Below are positions 1 to 7,631 of a stretch of DNA of 64,000 nucleotides, piece by piece. The stretch's first letter is position 1; each line of letters starts with the position of its first letter. This DNA is from Sulfidibacter corallicola (lineage in GTDB: Bacteria; Acidobacteriota; Holophagae; Acanthopleuribacterales; Acanthopleuribacteraceae): contig NZ_CP071793.1 in the NCBI RefSeq assembly GCF_017498545.1, positions 4,241,001-4,305,000 on the forward strand. Direction: 5' to 3'. Under the pieces are notes generated by a model that had not been told where the DNA came from, made no database searches, and saw nothing but the letters and a program-made list of their open reading frames with translations. Position numbers and translations under genes: made by a program.

Positions 1-1238
1 TACCAGGGTTTGTTCTCGCGGATCGCCAGATCCAACTCCTTCATGACGTCGGGAAAGATGACGTCACCCATGCTGAACAGGGTATCCAACAGGATCTTGC
101 GCAGGCGTCGTTCCTTGGTTTCGAAGAGGACCTGCATCAAGGAGTTGAAAATCCCCAGCGCATGCTCCCGAAACAAGATGTTCATCCGCGTCCGCAAACC
201 CTGTTCCGAATCGGCCGCCCGAACCAGGCGCTCCAGGAACCGCGGTTCGAGAAAGCTCTTCAGGTTGTTTTCCAAAAGGGTCTTGTAGGGATCGCGATGG
301 CGTTGACTCTGTTCCGCCATGACCGTCAGGCCGTAGAGCAGGGGCCGGTACCGTTCTTCCGCGCCGAAATGCCGCAAAATGTCGGCAAAGGTTTCCAAGT
401 GAATGCGATACAGATCGAACTCCTGGCAGATCCGCAGGTCGAAGGGCATCGCCTTAACGATGCGGTACAGCGCCTTCAGCTCGTTGTTTTGGATCAGGAC
501 CTTGACCAGGACCTGATAGCTGGAGAAGGCCAGCTCGCGATCGCCGCGATCGAGCGAACGCAAGTCGTTGCGCATCAGGGTCAAGGAATCGGCGACCTTG
601 GTCATTTGCTGTTGATCCACCAGGTGCTGCATGGTGCCGTAGAGCGTTTCGTAATCCTCGGTGGAAATGAAGAGACCGGGCACCAGGTCCTCGGTTCGCC
701 GTATCCCCGCCTCGCGCTCGGGCGCGGTCGACTCTTCTTCCGGCGATTGTTTCTTGAACGCCGGGGTGGGTGTCCCGATACTGAAGGGCGCCTGACGGTT
801 GAAGCTGTCTTCCAGGGCCGGAGGGTTGACCTGGATTTTATAGACGCCGGCGCCTTGGAGTATTTGGGAAGCGCTGCCATGACTGGAGAAAAAATAGCTG
901 TCGCGGTGTAACAACCCGATGAAGGCGTGGATGTCCTCGATCGTGGCTCCCTGAAGGATGAGCACCTCGTAGATTTTGCGTTGGATACACGCCTCGAGAA
1001 ACCACTGGGTGGTCGGCATCGAGAATACGGTGCGATCGACCGCGTGGTGATTGATCAGAATCTGGTTGCTCTGGAGCTGAAGGGTCAGACTGCCGTCGCG
1101 TCGCCACCAAAAGGAACAGGCTTCCGAAAGAAGCCGACCATGTCGCTCCACCACGGGGTTTTCGGCCCGGTACATACCAAAGTAGTCAAAGCAGGCTTTG
1201 ACGATGTTGAACAGGCTTTGGTATTGCTTGGTTATCAT
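1..1238 (-). CDS. helical-repeat (HEAT-like) protein, 3' end beyond the window
   Basis: An uninterrupted minus-strand frame runs from ATG at 1238 off the left edge, giving at least 412 residues with no stop. The N-terminal ~170 residues look like a compact domain (segments such as YFGMYRAENPVV and ILINHHAVDRTVFSMPTTQW). A Pro/Glu-rich linker around residues 170-200 follows. The rest is purely alpha-helical with leucine spacing reminiscent of HEAT or armadillo repeats (for example KALYRIVKAMPFDLRICQEF). No catalytic motif, signal peptide or membrane segment is visible. Such scaffolds usually mediate protein-protein contacts; the actual role is unknown. The plus-strand ORFs here are antisense shadows. 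The frame is clear; the family name is tentative. Confidence 0.7.
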   Translation of the reverse strand, partial: MITKQYQSLFNIVKACFDYFGMYRAENPVVERHGRLLSEACSFWWRRDGSLTLQLQSNQILINHHAVDRTVFSMPTTQWFLEACIQRKIYEVLILQGATIEDIHAFIGLLHRDSYFFSSHGSASQILQGAGVYKIQVNPPALEDSFNRQAPFSIGTPTPAFKKQSPEEESTAPEREAGIRRTEDLVPGLFISTEDYETLYGTMQHLVDQQQMTKVADSLTLMRNDLRSLDRGDRELAFSSYQVLVKVLIQNNELKALYRIVKAMPFDLRICQEFDLYRIHLETFADILRHFGAEERYRPLLYGLTVMAEQSQRHRDPYKTLLENNLKSFLEPRFLERLVRAADSEQGLRTRMNILFREHALGIFNSLMQVLFETKERRLRKILLDTLFSMGDVIFPDVMKELDLAIRENKPW

Positions 1239-1671
1239 GGACCTTGCACCAAATGTGGTTGCTCGATACCTGCTTCGAAAAGCCAACCCGACCCAATTGT
1301 GAGGAACGGCCGCATGTTCCGGCGCCCATCCCACCGGTAGGCCAGCTCATCACGGCGGCGAATATGGCGAACGGGAGCAGTGAGACCGGATGGAAACCTC
1401 CGTGATTCGCCGCGTCCGAGCATGAATCTGAGTGAATGTATGTACTTTTTTATAAGCCATTTTTTGCGAAATGTATACGCCTTTTCCAAATCGGGCCCTC
1501 TGCTCGGACACGAGAGTTTCCCCAAACTGAAGATGTGAGGTCCGAGTTGCCGCTCAAGGCGTAAAAAACGGAACACGAGTGCCGAAAAAAATGGCGTCGC
1601 ACGACCGTCGGAACCCGCTGTGGATTCCGGAACTCGGTTCCCGACACACCGTCCGAGCCGGACCGTGCAGT
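1239..1671. other. intergenic region, probably the promoter of the truncated leftmost gene
   Basis: About 430 bases hold no convincing gene. Short ORFs on both strands have neither a ribosome-binding site nor recognisable protein character. The stretch 1430-1485 is clearly AT-richer than its surroundings, as expected for a promoter reading leftward into the gene that starts at 1238. I could not pick a well-spaced -35/-10 pair. Confidence 0.4.
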
Positions 1672-2334
1672 TTACTTTTTCACTTCACCCAGAATGGGAC
1701 GATCCTGGATACCCAGGAACCGTTCGATCTGGTTCTCGACGTACAAGGCCTGATTCACGTCGTAGATCTCGCGCAGAAGCAGCCGACGCTCGCCGTTGTT
1801 GAGGAAGATGTTGACCTGGTAGACGGGAAAGGCACGACCACGACGGCGCACCAACCGCTCGCTGCAATAGAGTTGATCGATCTGGGCAATTTCGACCGAG
1901 AGACCGCGTCGCCACGGAAAGGGGCCGTGTCGCAATCGCAACCGGCCGGAGTCGACCTCGATCGAGGTGCGGTTCACCAGGAACACCAGTGCCCCGTAAA
2001 ACAGGATGAACCCGAATCCCAGATTGACTCCGGCCATCAGCCGCAAAAGCGGATCGAAACCCGGCGTCCTGGCCAGCCAAAGGAGGAAAAACCCGTTCCA
2101 AACCAAGGCCAGCAACATCAGGAGCCAATGTCGGGGCAAATACCAGCGCCGGGTCAGGGACAGACCGGATTCGGAACGACGAATGTCCATGCCTGGTGTG
2201 ACAGCGGCGTCGAGCGTGGCCTCGAGCGAAAAGACGGCGCCACAGGAAGCACAGTGCGCAATTCCCCGGTCGAGGTCGAGGTGCTCAGGTAAAATTCTGG
2301 CGCTGCAACGCTTACAGTCAACGGTGGCTTGCAC
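1672..2334 (-). CDS. zinc-ribbon membrane protein of unknown function
   Basis: 220 residues from a GTG start at 2334. The N-terminus carries two Cys pairs (CKRC at residues 7-10 and CASC near 28-31), a typical treble-clef/zinc-ribbon head. Two adjacent hydrophobic segments follow (about residues 68-88 and 99-120), forming a helical hairpin in the inner membrane. The C-terminal ~90 residues are beta-rich (IEVDSGRLRLRHGPFPWRR, then YQVNIFLNNGERRLLLREI) and look like a PH-like cytoplasmic domain, as in many membrane proteins of unknown function. It lies 75 bases downstream of hutI on the same strand and may be co-transcribed. The zinc site is inferred from Cys spacing. No enzymatic motif is visible. 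Confidence 0.7.
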   Translation of the reverse strand: MQATVDCKRCSARILPEHLDLDRGIAHCASCGAVFSLEATLDAAVTPGMDIRRSESGLSLTRRWYLPRHWLLMLLALVWNGFFLLWLARTPGFDPLLRLMAGVNLGFGFILFYGALVFLVNRTSIEVDSGRLRLRHGPFPWRRGLSVEIAQIDQLYCSERLVRRRGRAFPVYQVNIFLNNGERRLLLREIYDVNQALYVENQIERFLGIQDRPILGEVKK

Positions 2335-2409
2335 GGCGGGGTCCCGATAAAAATTGAAACGAACGCGCGGACGAACAGGCCCGGCCGCGCGACTTCGTAC
2401 CCGGTGAGA

Positions 2410-3675
2410 TCAGGCGGAAGTTCCATCGATACGTCTTCGGTCACGAACGGCAAAGTTTCCGTCCTTCATGACGTCGGACACGTGGTTGATCCCCCAATAA
2501 TAGACCAGATACATCACACTGGGCGCATCCAGAAAGGCGATATCGGCTTTCTTGCCCACTTCCAAAGTGCCGTGGGTCGCGGCTTTGTCGATGGCGGCCG
2601 CGGCGTTCAAGGTCACGCCGATGAAGCTTTCTTCGAAGGTCATCCCCATGTTCATGCAGGCGAGGGCCATCATCAAGGCTTGAGACACGGTGTGGCTGCT
2701 GCCGGGATTGTAATCGGTGCTGAGCGCGACGGCACAACCGGCCTGCTTGAAGGCATCGGCATCGGCGTAGCGCCCGCGCAGGAAGAAACTGGTGCCCGGT
2801 AGCAGGGTGGCAATGGTACCGGCCTCGGCCATGGCGGCCATGTGCTCCTCGCTGGCCCAGACGATGTGGTCGGCACTGACGGCACCCATTTCGGCGGCGA
2901 GACCCGCGCCCCCCAGCGGATGCAGCTCGTCGGCATGCATTCGGATCTTGAAGCCGTGGGCCGCCGCGGCTTCGAGGTGGCGCCGCGAATCGTCCAATTC
3001 GAACACGTTCTTCTCGCAGAAGATGTCCACATAGGGTACATTGCCGCGCTTGGCCACGATCGGCAACAGCTCCCGGTTCAAATAGTCGACGTAATCGCCG
3101 GGACGACCGGCGTATTCCGGCGGCACCTCGTGGGCGCCCATGAAGGTCTGCACCATTTCCACGGGGTGGGCCGCAGAGACCTGATCCATGACGTCGAGCT
3201 GCTTGATCTCGGTTTCCAGGTCGAGACCGTAACCCGATTTGGCCTCGATGGTGCCGACGCCGTGCAACAACATGGTGTCCAAGGTGCGCAGGGCCTTGGC
3301 GGCCAACGCATCGCGATCGGCGGCGCGGGTTTGGCGCACGGTGGACTTGATGCCGCCGCCCGCGGCCGCGATCTCCACGTAACCGGCCCCGTGTAAGCGC
3401 CGGTTGAATTCGTCCGAACGATCGCCTCCCCAAACCAGGTGGGTATGGGGATCGACGAAGCAGGGAATGGCGACCTTGCCCCCCATGTCGACTCGCGCCA
3501 CATCGGCCGGCAAATCGCGGCCCAACTCCTCGCGCGTTCCGATTCGCGCGATGCGATCGTCTTCGACCAGAATCGCCGCGTCCTCGATGCGCAGCATGAC
3601 ATCACTGCGGGTGACGGCCCCATTGCCCGTGGCCGTGTAGGCTTCCGTGATTCCCTCGATCAATACCCTGTTCAT
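2410..3675 (-). CDS. hutI: imidazolonepropionase
   Basis: 421 residues, the normal family length (about 400-420). The enzyme hydrolyses 4-imidazolone-5-propionate to N-formimino-L-glutamate in the histidine utilisation pathway (EC 3.5.2.7); it is cytosolic and metal dependent. The amidohydrolase signature is complete: metal ligands H77 and H79 in FVDPHTHLVWGG, an EAKSGYGLD stretch, KIRMHADELHPLGG with a metal His, and the Asp of ALSTDYNPGSS. The ATG start overlaps the divIVA stop by 4 bases (ATGA), so translation is probably coupled. No other hut gene is in the window, which is unusual because hutI is normally beside hutU/hutH. Identification is secure. Confidence 0.95.
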   Translation of the reverse strand: MNRVLIEGITEAYTATGNGAVTRSDVMLRIEDAAILVEDDRIARIGTREELGRDLPADVARVDMGGKVAIPCFVDPHTHLVWGGDRSDEFNRRLHGAGYVEIAAAGGGIKSTVRQTRAADRDALAAKALRTLDTMLLHGVGTIEAKSGYGLDLETEIKQLDVMDQVSAAHPVEMVQTFMGAHEVPPEYAGRPGDYVDYLNRELLPIVAKRGNVPYVDIFCEKNVFELDDSRRHLEAAAAHGFKIRMHADELHPLGGAGLAAEMGAVSADHIVWASEEHMAAMAEAGTIATLLPGTSFFLRGRYADADAFKQAGCAVALSTDYNPGSSHTVSQALMMALACMNMGMTFEESFIGVTLNAAAAIDKAATHGTLEVGKKADIAFLDAPSVMYLVYYWGINHVSDVMKDGNFAVRDRRRIDGTSA

Positions 3676-4280
3676 GTTCCCGTCTTCGCTCCTTTTCGTT
3701 TACCGTCGTTGGTCTGCGAGCCGGGTGTCGATTCTACCTTGGGAAAGGGATGCGGTTCGTGACGGGCCGGTGAGGCCGCGTCCGCGGATCCGGGCTTCAT
3801 GAAAGAGAGGTTCATGAGGTTGTCGGCCTCGTTCGCCAACTCGCGCTCGGCCTCGACAAAATGGGTGAACCGACTGACCATCATTTCCGCTTCGGCCAAC
3901 AGGTCGTTGCGGGTCCGGCGCAGATCGGACAGGTGGGTTTGCACCTTGCGCACTTCGTCACGCGCCCGCTCCTGCAGCGTATCGGCCTTGAGCTGCGCCT
4001 CTTTGACGATCAACTCGGCTTCCTTGACGGCGTTTTCCTGGATGTCGACCTTGATCTGCTGGGCCGACACCAGGGTATCCTTCAATACTTTTTCTCGCGA
4101 TTCCATGTCTTTGATGCGTTCGCGGAGGACGGCCAGCTCACGGGCCATCTTGTGGTTCTGTTCGATGATGTTTTCGAACTCTTCCGCCAAGGCATAGAGG
4201 AAATGTTTGACCTCTTCCGGGTTGAACCCGCGCAACTTGGTCGTGAACTCGTGATTCTGAATTTCCAGCGGCGTGATCAC
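3672..4280 (-). CDS. DivIVA-domain coiled-coil protein
   Basis: About 202 residues. The N-terminus matches the DivIVA membrane-binding domain (ITPLEIQNHEF, then GFNPEEVKHFL), followed by a long coiled coil to about residue 160 and a disordered Pro/Lys-rich tail. DivIVA proteins sense curved membrane and recruit division or envelope factors. The ORF could begin at GTG 4289, but that codon sits inside the Shine-Dalgarno (AGGGAGG). GTG 4280 is 8 bases downstream of that site and aligns with the usual family start (M-ITPLDIQN), so I chose it. The upstream neighbour is yggT, as in many bacteria. The 234 bases between them (4281-4514) hold no gene; YggU/DUF167, often found there, is absent. Confidence 0.88.
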   Translation of the reverse strand: MITPLEIQNHEFTTKLRGFNPEEVKHFLYALAEEFENIIEQNHKMARELAVLRERIKDMESREKVLKDTLVSAQQIKVDIQENAVKEAELIVKEAQLKADTLQERARDEVRKVQTHLSDLRRTRNDLLAEAEMMVSRFTHFVEAERELANEADNLMNLSFMKPGSADAASPARHEPHPFPKVESTPGSQTNDGKRKGAKTGT

Positions 4281-4514
4281 CGGGGACACCTCCCTTTCCT
4301 AGGGATTTCGCGGGGTTTGGAGCGATATTCGTAGGGAAAGGACGGCGCTACGGCAGATTTCTTTCGCATCGTCCGGCATCGATGCCGGTCGCCGAAGCTC
4401 GATCGATCGACCCACGGTCGTCCCACACGGACTACCGAAACAACGAAGGTAGCGCATCGCCAGGATCTTGCATTCGGCATTCACGGTGGAAACAGCACCG
4501 ATTGTACCACGACC

Positions 4515-4799
4515 TCAACCGAGAAAAACGGCGCCAATCGCCCGTGAAAGCAATTGGATACCGAAAAACAGCAAAATCGGCGACAGATCCAGGCCGCCGA
4601 CCACCAAACGGTTTTGGGTGATGCGACGAACGAAGGACAACGGCGGTTCGCACATCTCCTGCAGGAAGACGTACCATCCCGCGTATCGATTGCGCACGAA
4701 CCAACCCGCCAGGATATAGCCGAACAGGAGCCAGCTATAACCCTGTAGCGCGACCCACAGCATGTGGCCGATGAATTCACGAATCGATAGAATCTCCAT
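4515..4799 (-). CDS. yggT: YggT family integral membrane protein
   Basis: 94 residues with two hydrophobic segments (about residues 12-32 and 71-92) separated by a loop containing the family-typical pattern of an aromatic/Pro stretch, EPPLSFVRRI, and the second-helix entry DLSPILLFF. YggT proteins are small inner-membrane proteins associated with division or osmotic fitness; no biochemical activity is established. The ATG at 4799 is one base after the stop of yggS (TGA C ATG), which supports translational coupling. The longer upstream reading frame is only the shadow of yggS. Family assignment rests on length, topology and the conserved yggS-yggT-divIVA order. Confidence 0.88.
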   Translation of the reverse strand: MEILSIREFIGHMLWVALQGYSWLLFGYILAGWFVRNRYAGWYVFLQEMCEPPLSFVRRITQNRLVVGGLDLSPILLFFGIQLLSRAIGAVFLG

Positions 4800-4800
4800 G

Positions 4801-5496
4801 TCAGTTGCGCTCCCCAAACAAGGCGCTGCCCACTCGGATGAAATGACTGCCGCATTGGATGGCGACCCCGAAGTCGCTGGACATGCCCAGGCTGAGCCTG
4901 CCCGGCCACTGCGGGAACCGCTGCTTGAGCTGATCGCGCAGGGCCGCCATACCTTCGAAGTAGGCGCGTATCTTCTCTTCATCCGCCGCCAGCGGCGGAA
5001 TGCCCATCAAGCCGATACAGGCCACGTGCTTGAGACCCAGGGCCGCTTCCAGCACCGGCTCGGTGGCCTCGGGATGCAGCCCGTATTTGTCGGTGTCGAG
5101 CGCGTAATTCACCTGCAGCATGACCTTGGGGCAGAGCCGCTCTTCCGCCGAAATCGCCTCGACGCGCTGCAACAGGCTCAGGCTGTCGATGCTGTGGATG
5201 TAGGCGAAATGCTTGACGGCCTTGCGCACCTTGTTCTTCTGAAGGTGGCCGATGAAGTGCCAGGTGATGTCTTCGGGCGATGCCTTGACTTTGGGCACCC
5301 CCTCCTGAACCTGGCTCTCGCCGAAATTGCGAATCCCCAGAGCGTAGGCCTGGTGCACCACGGCGAGGGGCTGACGTTTGCTGACGGCAACGAACGTCAG
5401 ACCCGACCGATTGCGCAAGGCTGTGTGCAACGCGGCATCGATTTGCTGGTTGAGGGCATCGTAGCGCGCCTGTAGGCTTTCGGTCTGCTGCGACAT
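4801..5496 (-). CDS. yggS: YggS/PLPBP family pyridoxal-phosphate homeostasis protein
   Basis: 231 residues from ATG 5496. It is a single-domain fold-type III PLP-binding protein that buffers intracellular PLP and influences amino-acid homeostasis; no catalytic activity is established. The Schiff-base lysine is in FVAVSKRQP. Other family blocks are present: NFGESQVQEGVPK, WHFIGHLQKNK, SIDSL, LMGIPP and the phosphate-binding LSLGMSSDF ... VRVGSALFG pattern. A GTG at 5511 overlaps the upstream stop (GTGA) and could add five residues. ATG 5496 matches the usual distance of about 30-37 residues to the lysine motif. It sits at the head of the yggS-yggT-divIVA-hutI run. Confidence 0.93.
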   Translation of the reverse strand: MSQQTESLQARYDALNQQIDAALHTALRNRSGLTFVAVSKRQPLAVVHQAYALGIRNFGESQVQEGVPKVKASPEDITWHFIGHLQKNKVRKAVKHFAYIHSIDSLSLLQRVEAISAEERLCPKVMLQVNYALDTDKYGLHPEATEPVLEAALGLKHVACIGLMGIPPLAADEEKIRAYFEGMAALRDQLKQRFPQWPGRLSLGMSSDFGVAIQCGSHFIRVGSALFGERN

Positions 5497-5507
5497 GGCG
5501 GTTACTT

Positions 5508-6218
5508 TCACTCGGTGTCGGCGAAGTAGAGGATGCGTTTGCAGCTATCGCAGGTAATGACGCGATTGAAGCGACGCAACTGGTCGACGATGTTCTGCCG
5601 CACCCGGACGTGACACGCCTGGCAGACGGACGAAACGCACAAGGCCAAGCCCACGCCGTTACGGCGGGCGGCGATCCGCTCGAACTTGCGGCGCAGGTCG
5701 ACCGGAACGTCCTGGGCCAGCTTGTCTTTGACCAGTTCCTTTTCGCCCTTTTCTTCCTTGTTCTCGATCATGGCTTCCTGGTGCTTGGCCATCGCGGTAC
5801 CGTGCTTCTCACCGGATTCCTTCTCGAGCGTCGTCAATTCTTCGATATTGCCGTCGATTTCCTTGATGTCGTTACGGCGTTCCGAAATTTCTTCTTCCAA
5901 GGTGTGAATCTGCTTTTTGGCGACATCGATTTCCTTGAGTACCGCGTGATACTCCTTGCTGTTGGTGACCTCGTGCAGGTCTTTCTCGAACTTTTGAGAC
6001 TTCTCGGTCGCCTCGGCCAGTTTGATCTCGCGCTCTTTGATTTCGGCCTCTTTGGTCTCGCGCTTCTCTTTCAACTCCTGAACGCGCTCCTGTACCGCTT
6101 TCCACTCTTTTTCCATCTCAACGATCTCAGCCGGTACAAAAGACAGCAAGCGATCCAGTTCGGCGATCCGCACCAACACATCTTGATAATCTCTAAGCGC
6201 TTTCAATGCTGCTCTCAA
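5508..6218 (-). CDS. coiled-coil protein with C-terminal C4 zinc ribbon (zf-RING_7 type)
   Basis: 236 residues. Residues ~1-175 form a long Lys/Glu-rich antiparallel coiled coil; the C-terminus has a C4 zinc ribbon (CVSSVCQACHVRVRQ and CDSCKRIL). This architecture is widespread in bacteria and is implicated in nucleic-acid or ribosome-associated roles in some lineages, but the function here is inference. The start is TTG at 6218, supported by GGAGG five bases upstream; no better ATG exists. The stop overlaps the possible GTG start of yggS. A rho-independent terminator lies about 40 bases upstream and isolates this gene from the tRNA. Confidence 0.85.
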   Translation of the reverse strand: MRAALKALRDYQDVLVRIAELDRLLSFVPAEIVEMEKEWKAVQERVQELKEKRETKEAEIKEREIKLAEATEKSQKFEKDLHEVTNSKEYHAVLKEIDVAKKQIHTLEEEISERRNDIKEIDGNIEELTTLEKESGEKHGTAMAKHQEAMIENKEEKGEKELVKDKLAQDVPVDLRRKFERIAARRNGVGLALCVSSVCQACHVRVRQNIVDQLRRFNRVITCDSCKRILYFADTE

Positions 6219-6258
6219 AACTTCCTCCGCAAATCAGTTCGCATGGCAAGATTGGCAT

Positions 6259-6297
6259 AAAAAAAAGGTGTTCGCGGCCCTCGGGCAGAACACCTTT
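6259..6297 (-). terminator. rho-independent terminator of the tRNA-Ile transcript
   Basis: On the minus strand AAAGGTGTTC (6297-6288) pairs perfectly with GAACACCTTT (6273-6264) around a 14-base loop, and a T tract follows immediately (6266-6259). It is downstream of the tRNA and upstream of the zinc-ribbon gene, so it ends the tRNA transcript. Confidence 0.85.
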
Positions 6298-6391
6298 GTC
6301 TCGATGAAACTCTAAACAACCCGTTCTCATGGTCTATGGGGGGGTAAATGTGCAAGCCAAATCTCAATCGCAATCGACTCTCCTTCTAACA

Positions 6392-6468
6392 TGGTGGGCC
6401 CACCAGGACTCGAACCTGGGACGACCCGGTTATGAGCCGGGGGCTCTGACCAACTGAGCTATAGGCCC
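6392..6468 (-). tRNA. tRNA-Ile2 (CAU anticodon, lysidine type)
   Basis: A 77-base cloverleaf including encoded CCA. The acceptor arm is GGGCCTA paired with TGGGCCC, the D arm starts AGCTCAG, the anticodon loop is CTCATAA with CAT at 6434-6432, and the T arm contains GGTTCGAGTCC. The CAU anticodon could mean Met. The GGGCCTA acceptor, instead of the initiator type (no C1-A72 mismatch) or the usual elongator-Met GGC start, resembles the tRNA-Ile whose C34 is converted to lysidine by TilS to read AUA. This is a judgement from sequence pattern; an elongator Met assignment cannot be fully excluded. Confidence 0.85.
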
Positions 6469-6508
6469 ATGTTAGAGAGGACGCCTGTGCAAGACGCCAG
6501 GACAGGAT

Positions 6509-6536
6509 ATTATACCAACGCCATATCTAAACTCAA
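6509..6536 (-). promoter_or_regulatory. sigma-70 type promoter of tRNA-Ile
   Basis: On the minus strand TTGAGT (6536-6531) and a perfect TATAAT (6514-6509) are separated by 16 bases, and the -10 ends about 40 bases before the tRNA 5' end. Confidence 0.7.
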
Positions 6537-6701
6537 GTTCGGGGCGGTTTTTGTCCAAAAACGGGATGAATGGCACCGAACAAAAAAGGTGCTCAAATAA
6601 CTGCGAGAGAAAGCCTTAACCGCAGGGCAGGCAATTTCGGCGACGTGCGGCAAAGACTGCCAACCACGACAACCTATCCCCCTCTCCGCCCCGAAACCTT
6701 T

Positions 6702-7538
6702 CTAATTGGGAGACTTGCCTTCATTCCGGCACGCTTGGTTCGCCGGGGTTTCGACGCGTTCGATCAACCAGGCCGCATCGACGAAACAGGTCTCCAATTT
6801 GCGGCATTCCACTTCCTGGCGCCGAACGTAGGCGGCGATGGTTTCGGCCCGGTCCGGGTGCCGATCCATCAGGTTGCGGGCACACCGCCGGATGCGGTCG
6901 TTGTTGTCGCGGTTGGTGGCGATCATCTGGGCATCGGTCAGTGTCGATGTGGCCACACAGCGATCGCCGGAGGCGGTCAAGGCACGCAGCATGGCGTCCT
7001 CGTGCAGGGCGTATCCATAGCCCTCCGCCAACGGTGCCCCCGGCTTGAGGAACACATCGCCGATGACCATGAACCCGCCGGGCCGCAGCAGGCGCCGCAG
7101 TTGGGTGACGGTCTCGGTCGGTGGCCCCAACAAATCGCCCAGGCCGGCGAAAATCAGCGCGTCATAGCGGTCCTCGGTTTGCACGAGGTGTCGCACGTTC
7201 CCCTGCCGAAACCGGCAGCGATCGGCAAGGCCTCGTTTCCGGGCAGTCGTGTTGGCCTCGTCGACAAACGGTGCGAAACCATCCACGCCTTCCACTCGGC
7301 AACCGAAGCGCGCGGCCACAGCCAGGGCCAGGGCGCCCTTGCCGCAGCCCAAGTCCAAGACGCGCCATGCCGGCGCGGGCGATACCCGTTCCAGGAGCTC
7401 GAGCGTCAACTCCGGAGATCCGCCCAAAGCCTCCAAGTCGGCCAGTAGCTCGGGCATCAGCGGCAACAGGTCCACTTCGGTTTCCAATAGCGCAGCGATG
7501 TCGATCGACAGTTCGGGCGACGGCGTGGATTCCGCCAT
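6702..7538 (-). CDS. class I SAM-dependent methyltransferase
   Basis: 278 residues with a Rossmann-type methyltransferase core. Motif I is VLDLGCGKG at residues 60-68, with an acidic beta2 end (VEGVDGF). The motif II/III region includes DALIFAGLG and RLLRPGGFMVIGD. The N-terminal ~50 residues and a C-terminal helical part (after ~190) are family specific. Similar ubiE-like enzymes methylate small molecules; the substrate cannot be told. The gene lies 93 bases downstream of the sensor-kinase-like gene on the same strand, and may be co-transcribed. The 230 bases to the tRNA promoter contain nothing recognisable. Confidence 0.85.
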   Translation of the reverse strand: MAESTPSPELSIDIAALLETEVDLLPLMPELLADLEALGGSPELTLELLERVSPAPAWRVLDLGCGKGALALAVAARFGCRVEGVDGFAPFVDEANTTARKRGLADRCRFRQGNVRHLVQTEDRYDALIFAGLGDLLGPPTETVTQLRRLLRPGGFMVIGDVFLKPGAPLAEGYGYALHEDAMLRALTASGDRCVATSTLTDAQMIATNRDNNDRIRRCARNLMDRHPDRAETIAAYVRRQEVECRKLETCFVDAAWLIERVETPANQACRNEGKSPN

Positions 7539-7631
7539 GACGTCCTCCCTCGAAAGCCGGTTGTTTCATTGACGTGGTACTCTCATTACACCATCGATGT
7601 AGGCATTCGAAGAAAGAAATCGACCCCGGCT

